64,000 nucleotides of DNA from Paenibacillus sp. FSL R5-0517 (GTDB taxonomy: Bacteria > Bacillota > Bacilli > Paenibacillales > Paenibacillaceae): positions 6,696,001 through 6,760,000 of the forward strand of contig NZ_CP150235.1 of the NCBI RefSeq assembly GCF_037974355.1, given 5' to 3'. Positions 53,101 to 59,962 of this stretch are shown one piece after another; the first letter of the stretch is position 1, and each line of letters begins with the position of its first letter. The notes below the pieces were generated by a model. That model saw only the letters and a list, made by a program, of their open reading frames with translations. It was not told the origin of the DNA and did not search any database. The position numbers and the translations under genes are program-made.

Positions 53101-54198
53101 ATCTATGCTATCTGTATACTTCGCATACAACTTCATATCCTCAGTTAGCGTACTACCCTCTGCAAAGATGAGCGAGAAATCACTATCTGTAAACCACCCT
53201 TGGAATATATATCCCTCTTTTGTTGGAGCCGGCAGGTTATTTAGCACCTGACCTTTTCGCACCTTCTGCGCAGCAATCGCCGTGCCTCCGTTGCTCTCAA
53301 ACGTGAGCGTATACGCAGTGGAACCCGTACCTGGGTTACCTCCGTTATCTCCAGGCGTTCCACCACCGTTATTACCGCCCGGTGACGGCGTTGGCGTTGA
53401 TGTCACTGGTGATGTCGGTGTTGGTGTCACCGTCGGCGTTGGTTCAGGTGTTGGCGTCACTGGCGTTGAATTCTGCTGTTTCCACGCCTCTACAACTGCA
53501 TTGTTGCGCATGAAAAGAACCGCAGCTTCCGAGCGAGTTGCTTGCGCACGCGGATGGAAGTTGCCCTTGGCGTCTCCGGCGAACACACCGGCTTGCCACA
53601 GCTTGACGACCGCGTCAGCCGCCCAAGGCGATACATTCGCGAGATCACCCGGCTCTGTCGTGACCAGATTCTCGGTCTGATATGGAATCTGTTCGCTTTC
53701 AAAATACCGCAACGTCATCGTTGCCATCTGCTCACGGGATACGGTGGCATTCGGCGAGTATTTATCTCCACCCGTACCGTCAGTAATCCCTTGCTTAACT
53801 GCCCATTCGACATACGGCGCATACCAACTGCCCACCTGTATATCAGCAAAGCTTGAAGTAGAATACGTCCCTGTATCTATCCCAGCCATCCGTCCGAGTG
53901 CCGTCACATACATGGCACGCGTCATTGTCCCTTTAGGTGAGAAGGTACTTGCAGCGGTCCCGCTAAGTATGCCCTTCTCCTGCACATGGACGACTGCATC
54001 GTAGAACCAATCCGTCGGACTCACATCCTGGAACCCGCTGGATGTGGTAACTTTGGTCTGTTGCATCGGCAGTTCAGCCGCTGCTGCCGATTGCGCCTGT
54101 AATATGGGCACGGCAGACACGATTAAGCTGATCACCAGCATCCACATTAGGACCTGACGGCTCACCTTCCATCCCTGTCTTACTTTTTTCACGTTCAT
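47104..54198 (-). CDS. Giant SLH exoprotein with InlB B-repeats and C-terminal propeller-like domain
   Basis: 2364 residues. A signal peptide ends near QSAAAAE; three SLH domains follow (about 50-240: VSPTDWFYDAVVHVQEKGIL, FADIQVGSWYAPYVEWAVKQGI, VSPWAADAVVKLWQAGVF) for cell-wall anchoring. After a TPTP/GGN linker comes one InlB-type B-repeat (about 295-360), then about 1000 residues without a recognised domain, including a helical stretch at about 700-790. About nine further InlB repeats (roughly 1300-1990, each with GY.F.GWYSD...LYAKWT) and a C-terminal region of about 350 residues with repeated GTPYVAY/KLYVAYR-like strands, probably a beta-propeller, complete it. Role: surface adhesin or matrix protein, by inference. 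A ribosome site AAGGG lies only 4 nt before the ATG. Confidence 0.88.
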   Translation of the reverse strand: MNVKKVRQGWKVSRQVLMWMLVISLIVSAVPILQAQSAAAAELPMQQTKVTTSSGFQDVSPTDWFYDAVVHVQEKGILSGTAASTFSPKGTMTRAMYVTALGRMAGIDTGTYSTSSFADIQVGSWYAPYVEWAVKQGITDGTGGDKYSPNATVSREQMATMTLRYFESEQIPYQTENLVTTEPGDLANVSPWAADAVVKLWQAGVFAGDAKGNFHPRAQATRSEAAVLFMRNNAVVEAWKQQNSTPVTPTPEPTPTVTPTPTSPVTSTPTPSPGGNNGGGTPGDNGGNPGTGSTAYTLTFESNGGTAIAAQKVRKGQVLNNLPAPTKEGYIFQGWFTDSDFSLIFAEGSTLTEDMKLYAKYTDSIDNAVQSTPSYSVLDVAPDFTIAVNDASGNLTVSEVQANMTFSDTANPDFAGITVTGGNGAFTVASAAEDGRFVEGNTYQLKLNSDNLSFQGQDATTSIYVFSVAKQEVLDIPLNPNMIYLPFTDVTDMILNGEAVGSPAISVVATTVGGSENALAEANASSGTFVYSGSTVIQVGNTVAIYQGVRPDRRTLETTGADDGDVAYVQITAVNGSTYTYDHADIKQVLLKPDVLPVSVEADTDGDRNNNSITVEHTQMNYSDSLYEPFGLDELTTVDVGDFIGFYEGNFAEDGSRIVSYGRITSITPEAEMDVIEYTDATIGDIENVFNIYQQQAIDGDDLLSVEQIAELEEQIEQQARDSGFVNEAADYLSDIAMETKEIQEIKAQSSLASGKGSRVSVENLTVVASLGTRLKNIDGRTSGVSATLQVGADIVVNINEDSELVIHMTGTFVQEMSLDLGINGDMQGHWLKKWGIPYWYSIDDYVITANLDAYSYTGMNITAEIALVEHDKLNDALNDWVGEKNAGRLGKVQDIATQIKAVMAGVQDTAVDAESLKEKYQEMLEQDTEWVPLIKKELFEKSVRVALGIVEVKFEAEFVVSAQVNLTVGADFYYKMAKRYSVSLRVLSFSGSSNTVSLPGDGDYQFTFYVMGTIGLRAGIHMEVKAGIGSVKLNSIGLAVEPGVYVNLWGYFYYQLKNISGVESTKSLGALFVEIGIYLEVELGAQLGDGALSGGVELVDEEWPLYTIGEEQNVYDFAYPQDKSLKVNMAGSASSIAVPELWVTMNTFDLKTGDTDEKAYDRSNFDIQVDNPNFKYDAANGMIEVVDKNIQVSDGNLVITWKGSPGSFTSDPLKRTIQLSWLARVGDYILQLDPQNGGVTQVVAAPYNAPINVFTPVYPGYTFDGWYTAASGGTKITIPSRMAAEDRKLYAHWIANKNTPYTVEHYVLDPNSRTLAPPVDTENLTGTTDTEIRISSDRFKEQGYSTGTVSGVLIKGDGTTVVRVNYSPANRKMTFAGGYAGAPQISVTEAVGKNIATRIPVPTRQGYTFAGWSPEVPSAMPIEDTTYTAKWTGREGTPYQVVYLLQNIGSDTYTVADTESYRGVTGTEANMTDVKPRSYDGFVRDDSISVLTDLITSNGKTTLKVYYKRDVYQMTVDYNGSGAANKTDNVPFGATMLLRLGTPTWQGYSFTGWSPTPPTTMPAEDVHFTAQWAMNDYTVNFDSNGGSEEVPAQTVGFGATISTPTEPTKDGYVFGGWYSDNTLTNAYDFAAAVTADLTLYAKWLIPYTISFESNEGSEVAAQTVNEGAKVVVPTAPTLEGYVFSGWYSDSELTNAYDFTTMVVTGDLTLYAKWTVYVPNTYTVTFESNGGSVVAEQTVNEGAVATAPGAPTLEGYVFSGWYSDSEMTRSYGFTEGVTANVMLYAKWTKNSYTVSFNSNSGTSVSNQSVSEGETATIPEAPTRPGHVFEGWYSDAGLNESYSFTTPVMNNLTLYAKWTAIYTVTFNSNGGSLVADQNMQTGGNATEPAVPTRDGYTFNGWYSDAGLNEAYSFTTSVTSNLALYAKWTFNSRTVDFDSNGGAAVGSQTVVTGDKAVAPAALKWAGYRFEGWYSDPDLEIVYDFGTPVTSNITLYAKWTMTSWLQVGDLLELNSKSNVIFDSQGTPYVAYIKDNYEVFVMQYKGGTWQPLGNQSDLEKAGGLGSSAISLGIDSKDKLYVAYRNSSGKVSFKNYNDEHKWWRAVSTVSDFSWNDGKTSRKVDTVQDSFFITFDKDDNPFLMFRGALVGNAAEPSMLMSWRYYSDRGRIQEARIQAFAGLRAFLAPLPNNGMYLFAPFRSSSTPVAIGYSLADGSWKQLDPKLYPYQITPNMDAASALDPSGVPYMIYLSSSNGVEMWKYPHSTPSEDTAWEKVSTPGFSVGSSQEVSMDMAFDSEGTPYVAYRDAANGNRVTVLKYENMDWRPVGSAGFSTGDALQLDITIDSTDNIYVSYKEQGKMNMMKFDPNFK
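48205..49470 (-). repeat. Tandem DNA repeats encoding InlB B-repeats
   Basis: A block of about 206-215 bp recurs six times, recognised by copies of GTCCACTTCGCGTACA-like sequence near 48211, 48419, 48625, 48836, 49051 and 49264. Units differ by substitutions and small indels; all stay in frame. Repeat number could vary by recombination. Confidence 0.85.
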
Positions 54199-54204
54199 TC
54201 ATCC

Positions 54205-54610
54205 CTTCTATGTATAGATCAAACTAAAAAAATACCGTCCAAAATTTGTTGCTAACCAAGCTAATCAATAAAGCCAGACTAATAGCGGAAACCATTGACC
54301 CAGATGGGGATCATTGGTTTCCTCCGAGTCAGTTCGCCCGGCACGTAGAGATCAAGCGGGGAAATAAACTTTACATACAGACATGGCATTATCCTAGCTG
54401 CGGCGTTCAGCACGTTCGGAACATCAACGTCAGCTAAACATCCAACTGGAGAGATCTGACTGCTTCTAGCTACGATGCTACCAACTTCACAGAATGAAGT
54501 CGTTCACCGATCTTTCTTATCAGTCGCAGTCGAATTATGACCGACACAGGCAAAACATGTCGTTTTTTCTTCCGTATTTTATCATGCGAGATAGGGACAC
54601 TTGTGAATTA
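54205..54610 (-). promoter_or_regulatory. Long structured leader of the giant SLH gene
   Basis: No convincing gene lies in this 587-bp gap. Minus-strand pairings include GGAAACCA../..TGGTTTCC with an inner GGGTCA stem (54287-54322), TAGCTG/CAGCTA enclosing ACGTT/AACGT (about 54399-54436), GACTGC/GCAGTC enclosing ACTTCA/TGAAGT (about 54457-54532) and CGACA/TGTCG (54541-54561). The number of good stems suggests a 5' leader RNA; I do not recognise a known riboswitch class. Confidence 0.4.
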
Positions 54611-54625
54611 TAAAGAAAACTTTAA
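54611..54625. promoter_or_regulatory. Motif TAAAGAAAACTTTAA, site 1
   Basis: A 15-nt inverted repeat identical to the one at 55773-55787. On the minus strand it runs into TATAAT, so it may overlap the promoter of the giant SLH gene leader. Confidence 0.4.
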
Positions 54626-54784
54626 GTAAGCAACTACTCGCAAACGAGAACATTATAGACATCAAGAAATAGCGGCTAGGGAAGGTAACTCCCACACCAC
54701 TAATTTTCATGAATTCTTTTAGCTAGTCTGTAGACCATCCAGATGATTCGTGTCTAAACGATCCATATACCAGAATCAAATATA

Positions 54785-55588
54785 TCAACTGCTCTCCCCC
54801 CAGAGCAGTCTTTGAGAAAGCAAAAAAATACTTCTATGCTTCTTGGAATTTAATGAAATAAAATTCTTCTGCTGATTCTTCGCCACATTGTGGGCGATGT
54901 GCCGGAAGCGCTGCCCACTTTCAAACTCGGGATCAAGTGCAATCGGGATGCCTTTATGTACGGAACGTATAACTTCTACATCGCTATGAATCACGCCTAT
55001 CACACCGATATTGAGAATATCGATGATATCCTCCATCTTTACCGTTGCCGAACGAGCTTCCTGCCTGTCGGCCATATTAATGATGAGCTGCGGAGGAGCC
55101 TGAAATATATTTTCTAACAATCCGATTACGCGATCAGCGTCCTGAAGCGACGTACGATGAGGGGTAGTGACGACAATAGCCTCATCTGCAGCTAAAGCTG
55201 TATTCCAGAATCCATTTTCAATGCCTGCCGCCGAATCAATCAGCACATAATCATAATCTTGGGCTATTTGCTGCACAACCTCGCGAAAAACTTGCGGATC
55301 ATCGTGATGCATCACGTCGTTACTACAGGAGATGAAGAACAAGGTGCTAATTCGCTTGTCTTTGACAATCACTTGATGTAAAGCACATCGACCGGTCAGA
55401 AAATCGGAAATATGATAGTTTACCCTATTGCTCAAACCAAGCGGAATATCCAGATTTCTCAATCCAAAATCAGCGTCGATCAGGCAAACCCTGTTCCCCG
55501 ATAAGGCAAGGGCAGTCCCCAGATTAGCCGTCACCGTTGTCTTGCCAACTCCACCTTTCCCTGATGTGATACATATAACTCGTGCCAT
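54785..55588 (-). CDS. MinD-like ATPase, orphan
   Basis: 267 residues from the ATG at 55588 (GAAGGAAG 8 nt upstream), the length of MinD. The deviant Walker A SGKGGVGKTT (9-18), DADFGLRNLDIPLGL, DYVLIDSAAGIENGF and VTTPHRTSLQDADR agree with MinD. The C-terminus SIFLLSQRLLWGESS could be a short membrane-targeting helix like MinD's. No minC, minE or divIVA gene is adjacent, and the true minD normally follows minC, so this is probably a paralogue with another partner, perhaps surface or polar positioning near the SLH and two-component genes. The final codons form a perfect 8-bp hairpin overlapping the stop (54787-54810). Confidence 0.85.
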   Translation of the reverse strand: MARVICITSGKGGVGKTTVTANLGTALALSGNRVCLIDADFGLRNLDIPLGLSNRVNYHISDFLTGRCALHQVIVKDKRISTLFFISCSNDVMHHDDPQVFREVVQQIAQDYDYVLIDSAAGIENGFWNTALAADEAIVVTTPHRTSLQDADRVIGLLENIFQAPPQLIINMADRQEARSATVKMEDIIDILNIGVIGVIHSDVEVIRSVHKGIPIALDPEFESGQRFRHIAHNVAKNQQKNFISLNSKKHRSIFLLSQRLLWGESS

Positions 55589-55605
55589 TGGAGCCACTTC
55601 CTTCT

Positions 55606-55735
55606 TCAAGTACTAATGCGAGACAGCATGACAACCATTTCTTCACATGTTATCGTTTGATCCGGCTTGAATGTACCGCCCTCGTAGCATTAATCAGTTG
55701 CCATTTGATGAAATATGTCGTTATATCGACCACAG
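55606..55735 (-). pseudogene. Decayed SLH-domain fragment
   Basis: The minus strand reads YEGGTFKPDQTITCEEMVV then MLSRIST and a stop at 55606, the second half of an SLH domain. Upstream, a different frame reads VVDITTYFIKWQLIN; restoring one G near 55688 would join them as LINGYEGGTFKP. The first part is also shortened. This is the end of a lost SLH gene whose stop lies 18 nt before the MinD-like start codon. Confidence 0.65.
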
Positions 55736-55772
55736 TGATTTTATCATGATGGATTAACCTAATTGAGAAACC

Positions 55773-55787
55773 TAAAGAAAACTTTAA
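55773..55787. promoter_or_regulatory. Motif TAAAGAAAACTTTAA, site 2
   Basis: Identical 15-nt inverted repeat to site 1, 185 nt upstream of the MinD-like start. A transcription factor site shared by the MinD-like and giant SLH genes is possible. Confidence 0.4.
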
Positions 55788-55914
55788 ATCCGTTCGTATT
55801 GGATCGTTAAATTCTTCGGAGAGATGGCACATCATTTTGACGAAGATGGAAAAGCGCAGACTTCTGTTGAGGGATTCGATACCTTGAGTCAATTACGAAG
55901 CTAGAGGAATGAAT

Positions 55915-55966
55915 AAAAAATGGGAAAATAGCGTCAAGTACTGTCCCAACGCGATTTTCCCATTTA
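55915..55966 (-). terminator. Terminator of the two-component operon
   Basis: Stem AAATGGGAAAAT..GCGT/ACGC..ATTTTCCCATTT with six T residues on the minus strand. Confidence 0.85.
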
Positions 55967-56063
55967 GAAAAAACTATCCCAAACCCGGTTCGGGCAAATT
56001 ACCCCTAATATTTTACGAATATCTCGCCCTATTTATGGTAGGCTACCATCCTTACCGCTGTAT

Positions 56064-56762
56064 TCATGCTTGTGACACACTGGTAGCAACCAACATATAT
56101 CCACTCCCTCGAATCGTGATGATTCGTTCGGGATCAGCGGGGTCAGTCTCAATTTTTTTACGTAAATTACTGATATGTACAGCAACTGTCCTCGTATCTT
56201 CCAGACTTTCCATCCCCCAGATGAGTTGAAACAATGTGTCGACACTGACGACACGATCCACGTTTTGCGCCATATAGGACAACAGACTGAACTCTTTTTT
56301 GGATAAAAAGATAGGTTTACTCCCCATGTTGACGGACTGCGTGTAGAAATCCAGTGTCAAACCCGGTAACTCCAGCAGTTGTTCCCTTCTACCCGTTGAT
56401 ACTCTGCGAAGATGAGCCTTGATCTTGGCCATGAGAACTCCCGGACTAAACGGCTTGGTCACATAATCGTCGCCACCATAGGATAATGCGCTAATTTTCA
56501 CTTCATCTTCTTCCTGGCTGCTCAGAAACATGATCGGCGCGCTGGTCAAGTTACGTGCATTTCTACACCAATCAATACCGTTTTCATTAGCCAGCAATAC
56601 ATCCAATACAATCAAATCGGGCTTGAACGTTGTAAGCAGCTCCATCGCTTCTGTCCCGCTATGACTGTATGTGGAGTTAAACCCTTCTCTGTCGCAATAC
56701 ACCTGAACAATCTCGCATATATGGGGATCATCATCGACGATCATAATTCTGTGATTTTGCAT
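56064..56762 (-). CDS. OmpR-family response regulator
   Basis: 232 residues. The receiver domain has D10-D12, phosphoacceptor D54 and K103; a PhoB/OmpR winged helix follows (about 130-228, LSKKEFSLLSYMAQNVDRVVS, VAVHISNLRKKIE, IRGSGYML). It begins 4 nt after the stop of the histidine kinase gene, so the pair is coupled. Targets are unknown; nearby candidates are the MinD-like and SLH genes on the same strand, both preceded by the identical TAAAGAAAACTTTAA motif. Confidence 0.94.
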   Translation of the reverse strand: MQNHRIMIVDDDPHICEIVQVYCDREGFNSTYSHSGTEAMELLTTFKPDLIVLDVLLANENGIDWCRNARNLTSAPIMFLSSQEEDEVKISALSYGGDDYVTKPFSPGVLMAKIKAHLRRVSTGRREQLLELPGLTLDFYTQSVNMGSKPIFLSKKEFSLLSYMAQNVDRVVSVDTLFQLIWGMESLEDTRTVAVHISNLRKKIETDPADPERIITIRGSGYMLVATSVSQA

Positions 56763-56766
56763 TCCA

Positions 56767-58917
56767 TCATCCCTTTCCTTCGCTCCCGATACAAGGAAGC
56801 ATCACATAGAATGTCGCCCCCATCTTACCGTCACTCTCCGCTCGAACCGTTCCTCCATGCGCAAGTACAATTTCCCTACAGATCGCTAGTCCTAGCCCAC
56901 TGCCGTCTATTCCATTCCCCAAGCCCGGACGATCGTATCTGTAATTACGTTCAAAAATCTGCTCAAGCTGATCCGGAGGAATACCCATTCCAGAATCCTG
57001 TATGCTAATGTTCGCATGGCGAGTATGATTCACCTCGACCACAGCTAACGCAATACGTATCAGCCCTCCCCTAGAGGTGAACTTCATGGCATTCGACAAG
57101 AGATTAAATAAAGCCTGCTCTACTCTTTTGGCATCCATCTCGACAACTGGCAAGTCAGATCGTGGATCCTCTGCTTTTTCAATATCCAAAATGAAATCTA
57201 ACCCTGCATCACGTACAACAAGCTCATATTGTTCAAATAAATCATGCAAGAAGGGAATAATCTGAACCGGCTCCATTCGGTACGAGACTTGTCCGGTCTC
57301 CAAATGCGACAAAAAGGACAACTCCTCGATCATGCGGTTAATCCTTATCGTGTTATCTCGGATATACTTCAAATATTGTTCATTACGTTCCGGCTTGACT
57401 CTGTCCTGTATGGCTTCTACATACCCAAGCATGCTGGACAACGGCATACGCAGATCATGCGTAATATAGGCAAGAAGCTTCTTCCTTCCTTGCTCAGAGT
57501 GAAGCAACCGGTCATACGAAGTGCGGAGATCATCATGGGCTGTAGATAAGGCCTGAGTTCGCTCCTGCACGGTCCGTTCCAGATTCATATTCATTTCGAT
57601 CAGCTTGTCGTTAGCATACTGCAACTCACGTGAGATTCTCTCCTCATTGGATGCCGTCCTCGTAAATCTCGAAGAAAGCAGAATCATCTGTGCGATCGTA
57701 AATATCAATAAACCAAGCGGTGATGTATTTCCGATCAGCGACCATCCGTTGTAATATAAGAAATCGTTGACAACAGTGATCAAAGTAACCACCGACACCA
57801 ACAGGAAGATCAACGCTCCCTCCATACGTCGCACAGCCATTCGAACCAGCCCGACCATCAGATACATCATATGTAGAACTACCATTACACCAATTACCAG
57901 CAAAAACGGAGTATAGATCAGCGCAGGGGTTACCACAACAAAGATACAAAATGCCCCCGTTGCGATCCGGGTGACAAAATGAAACCAGCGTGATACATAA
58001 TTCGGAAAAATGCAATCAAAATACATCGTGATGATAAATCCACTGATACAAAGTGTTAGATACTCGATCTTGAACTGCAATTCCCAAGGGAATTGTGGCA
58101 GCCATTGTGTAAGGACAAGCTCACCGTTGAGTAAGGATCGGACACCGAGCAGTACAGCGAATAGGCCAAAATATAATGGCGCTCTGTCCTTGCGTCGCAG
58201 AATGAACAACAGCAGATTATACAAGCCAATCACCAGCAGACTTGACGTGATGAACATGTCGGCGGCAAGATTCAAATTGGTGTTGGTCGTTAGTACATCA
58301 CTGCCGCCCAGCTCGATGTACTTGGTAATACCACCCCGATTATGTTGGAAGTTAGATACTTGCATCACCAACTCTAACGTATCGTTTTCAGGCTGAACAA
58401 ATAACAGCTTCGTTGCCAGATGCGGGATCATACTGTTCTTGTCCTGACCAACCCTACCAACTTGTGCCAGGAGCTCGCCATTCACCCATAATTTATAAGC
58501 GTGAAAAATGCTGGGTAGCCGCAGAGCAAGACGCTCTTTTTGATCCTGCTCGCTTAGTTGAATAATCAGTCGATAGGTTGCATAGCCTGTCCCACCCAGC
58601 TTCTCTCCCTCTAACCGGTAGCCTGACCAAGAGCTAGGGATATTGATCCAGTGGGTCTGGTGTCCCTCCCTTGGTGAACGAACCCGTATATCCTCAGGCG
58701 ACAACAGCTCTTGCCAGTAGAAAGCCCACTCCCCTGTTAACTTTTGGGGATTCGTACGGAGCTGAACCTGTGTTAGATCCAGAACACCTTCTTCACTTTG
58801 GAAGTTAGATGAATCCGGTGTAGAGAGAACGACATAGCCGGCAACCAAGCCAACAACAATGGCAGCAACGATATAAAACCAGATTTTACTATAACCGACT
58901 CGAAGAATCCCCCTCAT
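56767..58917 (-). CDS. Sensor histidine kinase with 7TMR-DISM sensor
   Basis: 716 residues. One N-terminal membrane segment, then an extracellular jelly-roll domain of the 7TMR-DISM extracellular type (about 60-210, GYATYRLIIQLSEQ, LWVNGELLAQVGRVG), which in relatives binds carbohydrate-like ligands. Seven transmembrane segments follow (about 220-430), then a coiled coil, the H-box YITHDLRMPLSSM (H487), N-box near N608 (LLSNAMKF), and G-boxes DSGMGIP and GSGLGLA. All kinase motifs are present. It pairs with the response regulator gene 4 nt downstream. The start site is only moderate (GGGGTTGGG). Confidence 0.92.
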   Translation of the reverse strand: MRGILRVGYSKIWFYIVAAIVVGLVAGYVVLSTPDSSNFQSEEGVLDLTQVQLRTNPQKLTGEWAFYWQELLSPEDIRVRSPREGHQTHWINIPSSWSGYRLEGEKLGGTGYATYRLIIQLSEQDQKERLALRLPSIFHAYKLWVNGELLAQVGRVGQDKNSMIPHLATKLLFVQPENDTLELVMQVSNFQHNRGGITKYIELGGSDVLTTNTNLNLAADMFITSSLLVIGLYNLLLFILRRKDRAPLYFGLFAVLLGVRSLLNGELVLTQWLPQFPWELQFKIEYLTLCISGFIITMYFDCIFPNYVSRWFHFVTRIATGAFCIFVVVTPALIYTPFLLVIGVMVVLHMMYLMVGLVRMAVRRMEGALIFLLVSVVTLITVVNDFLYYNGWSLIGNTSPLGLLIFTIAQMILLSSRFTRTASNEERISRELQYANDKLIEMNMNLERTVQERTQALSTAHDDLRTSYDRLLHSEQGRKKLLAYITHDLRMPLSSMLGYVEAIQDRVKPERNEQYLKYIRDNTIRINRMIEELSFLSHLETGQVSYRMEPVQIIPFLHDLFEQYELVVRDAGLDFILDIEKAEDPRSDLPVVEMDAKRVEQALFNLLSNAMKFTSRGGLIRIALAVVEVNHTRHANISIQDSGMGIPPDQLEQIFERNYRYDRPGLGNGIDGSGLGLAICREIVLAHGGTVRAESDGKMGATFYVMLPCIGSEGKG

Positions 58918-59080
58918 GATGAACCCAACCCCATTCTACAAAAGCGCAATAAGTAAGCTGATTACCCAAATAATATCATCAATGCGGAAGAATGTACTCT
59001 GCAAATTTCTAGGAATAGCTTAGAGCAAACCTCAAGATCACGCCCCTTTGACAACCCTCGCTTAGCTGGCACGACACCAC

Positions 59081-59111
59081 AAAAAAAGTATGCACTTTGT
59101 AGTGCATACTT
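59081..59111 (-). terminator. Terminator of lipoprotein gene
   Basis: Perfect stem AAGTATGCACT/AGTGCATACTT with seven T residues on the minus strand. Confidence 0.88.
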
Positions 59112-59117
59112 CATGAA

Positions 59118-59711
59118 CTATAGAGAACTATTAATGATGTCTGCGAATGCATCCCTATTGTACGTATCATCCTGTATGCGCCATTCTCCCTTATCCTGCA
59201 AAAAGGTGATATCGCCCGATAGCGGAATAGAATTGATCTCCTTTCCGTTCTCGTCTGTGAATTTCAGATCGAGCGTGTACTCCACCAGAATCCAGTCGCT
59301 CTTGCTGTCTTTGATCTTGGTTTCAATATTTTCAGGATGCAAGTTCGCTTGTTCGATGTATGCAACCTGAAGAGGTAAGACAATATATCGATTAGCCATG
59401 TAAGCCTCATAATTTCTGGAGGTTAGGAATGGCTTCATAGTCTCTCCTTTGGCCAATAACCCTTCCATCTCTAACGTATCCTCATAGTCCTTGCCATCCA
59501 CGGTGAGTTCTGTTGTCTTATACTCCAGCGACATTTCGAGCGCTTGTTGCTGCTCCACCGCCGTCGCCTTCTGATCACTCATATCACTCGGTTGTTCCGT
59601 TGTTGGTGGAGTGACAGGTTCAGTGGTTTCTGCTGGTTCAGATGGTGTACACCCCATTAACATGGCGGCGGAAAGAAATAATGTACCCATCACATAAACG
59701 AACTTACGCAT
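59118..59711 (-). CDS. Putative lipoprotein of unknown function
   Basis: 197 residues from the ATG at 59711 with GGGAGG 9 nt upstream; a frame start at 59795 lacks a site. Lipobox AAMLMGC (cysteine 21), then a Pro/Thr/Glu linker to about 45. The mature domain is alpha/beta with a long paired strand region (MSLEYKTTELTVDGKDYED, SDWILVEYTLDLKFTDENGK, GDITFLQDKGEWRIQDDTYN), similar in feel to NTF2/DUF4878-like lipoproteins, but I cannot name the family. Ends two nt before a strong terminator hairpin. Confidence 0.78.
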   Translation of the reverse strand: MRKFVYVMGTLFLSAAMLMGCTPSEPAETTEPVTPPTTEQPSDMSDQKATAVEQQQALEMSLEYKTTELTVDGKDYEDTLEMEGLLAKGETMKPFLTSRNYEAYMANRYIVLPLQVAYIEQANLHPENIETKIKDSKSDWILVEYTLDLKFTDENGKEINSIPLSGDITFLQDKGEWRIQDDTYNRDAFADIINSSL

Positions 59712-59860
59712 GGTTATCCCCCTCCCTTTCTCGTCTGTATTACTCTCAATTATCCCTTTAATAGGATATAATGTCCAGTTATTGGACACATCCAAACAAA
59801 CACATGCCCCTTTCGTAATAGATTATGTTATAGTCATCGAGAAGTGATTTGGAGGCGATA

Positions 59861-59908
59861 ATGATGATGATGATTAAAATTACAAATGGACCAACTCTCG
59901 AAGGATAG
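59861..59908 (+). CDS. Leader peptide upstream of tandem GNAT gene, 15 codons
   Basis: ATG with GGAGG 5 nt upstream, reading MMMMIKITNGPTLEG then TAG. It lies 54 nt before the GNAT start. Its last codons contain GAAGG (59900-59904), the same five bases that form the GNAT ribosome site region (59948-59952); both can pair with CCTTC at 59937-59941. TGGACC (59887-59892) can pair with GGTCCA (59917-59922). This is the geometry of translational attenuation. Confidence 0.65.
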   Translation: MMMMIKITNGPTLEG

Positions 59909-59936
59909 CGCCTGCGGGTCCAATAACTGCGTGTTT

Positions 59937-59952
59937 CCTTCAACAATGAAGG
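59937..59952 (+). promoter_or_regulatory. Hairpin sequestering the GNAT ribosome binding site
   Basis: CCTTC-AACAAT-GAAGG, a perfect 5-bp stem whose right arm contains the AAGG of the GNAT site GAAGGTG. Confidence 0.6.
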
Positions 59953-59962
59953 TGTGAAAGCT

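Noticed and set aside
54246..54437. 63-codon plus-strand frame in the SLH leader region
   Set aside because: No ribosome binding site and no recognisable protein; the region fits structured leader RNA better.
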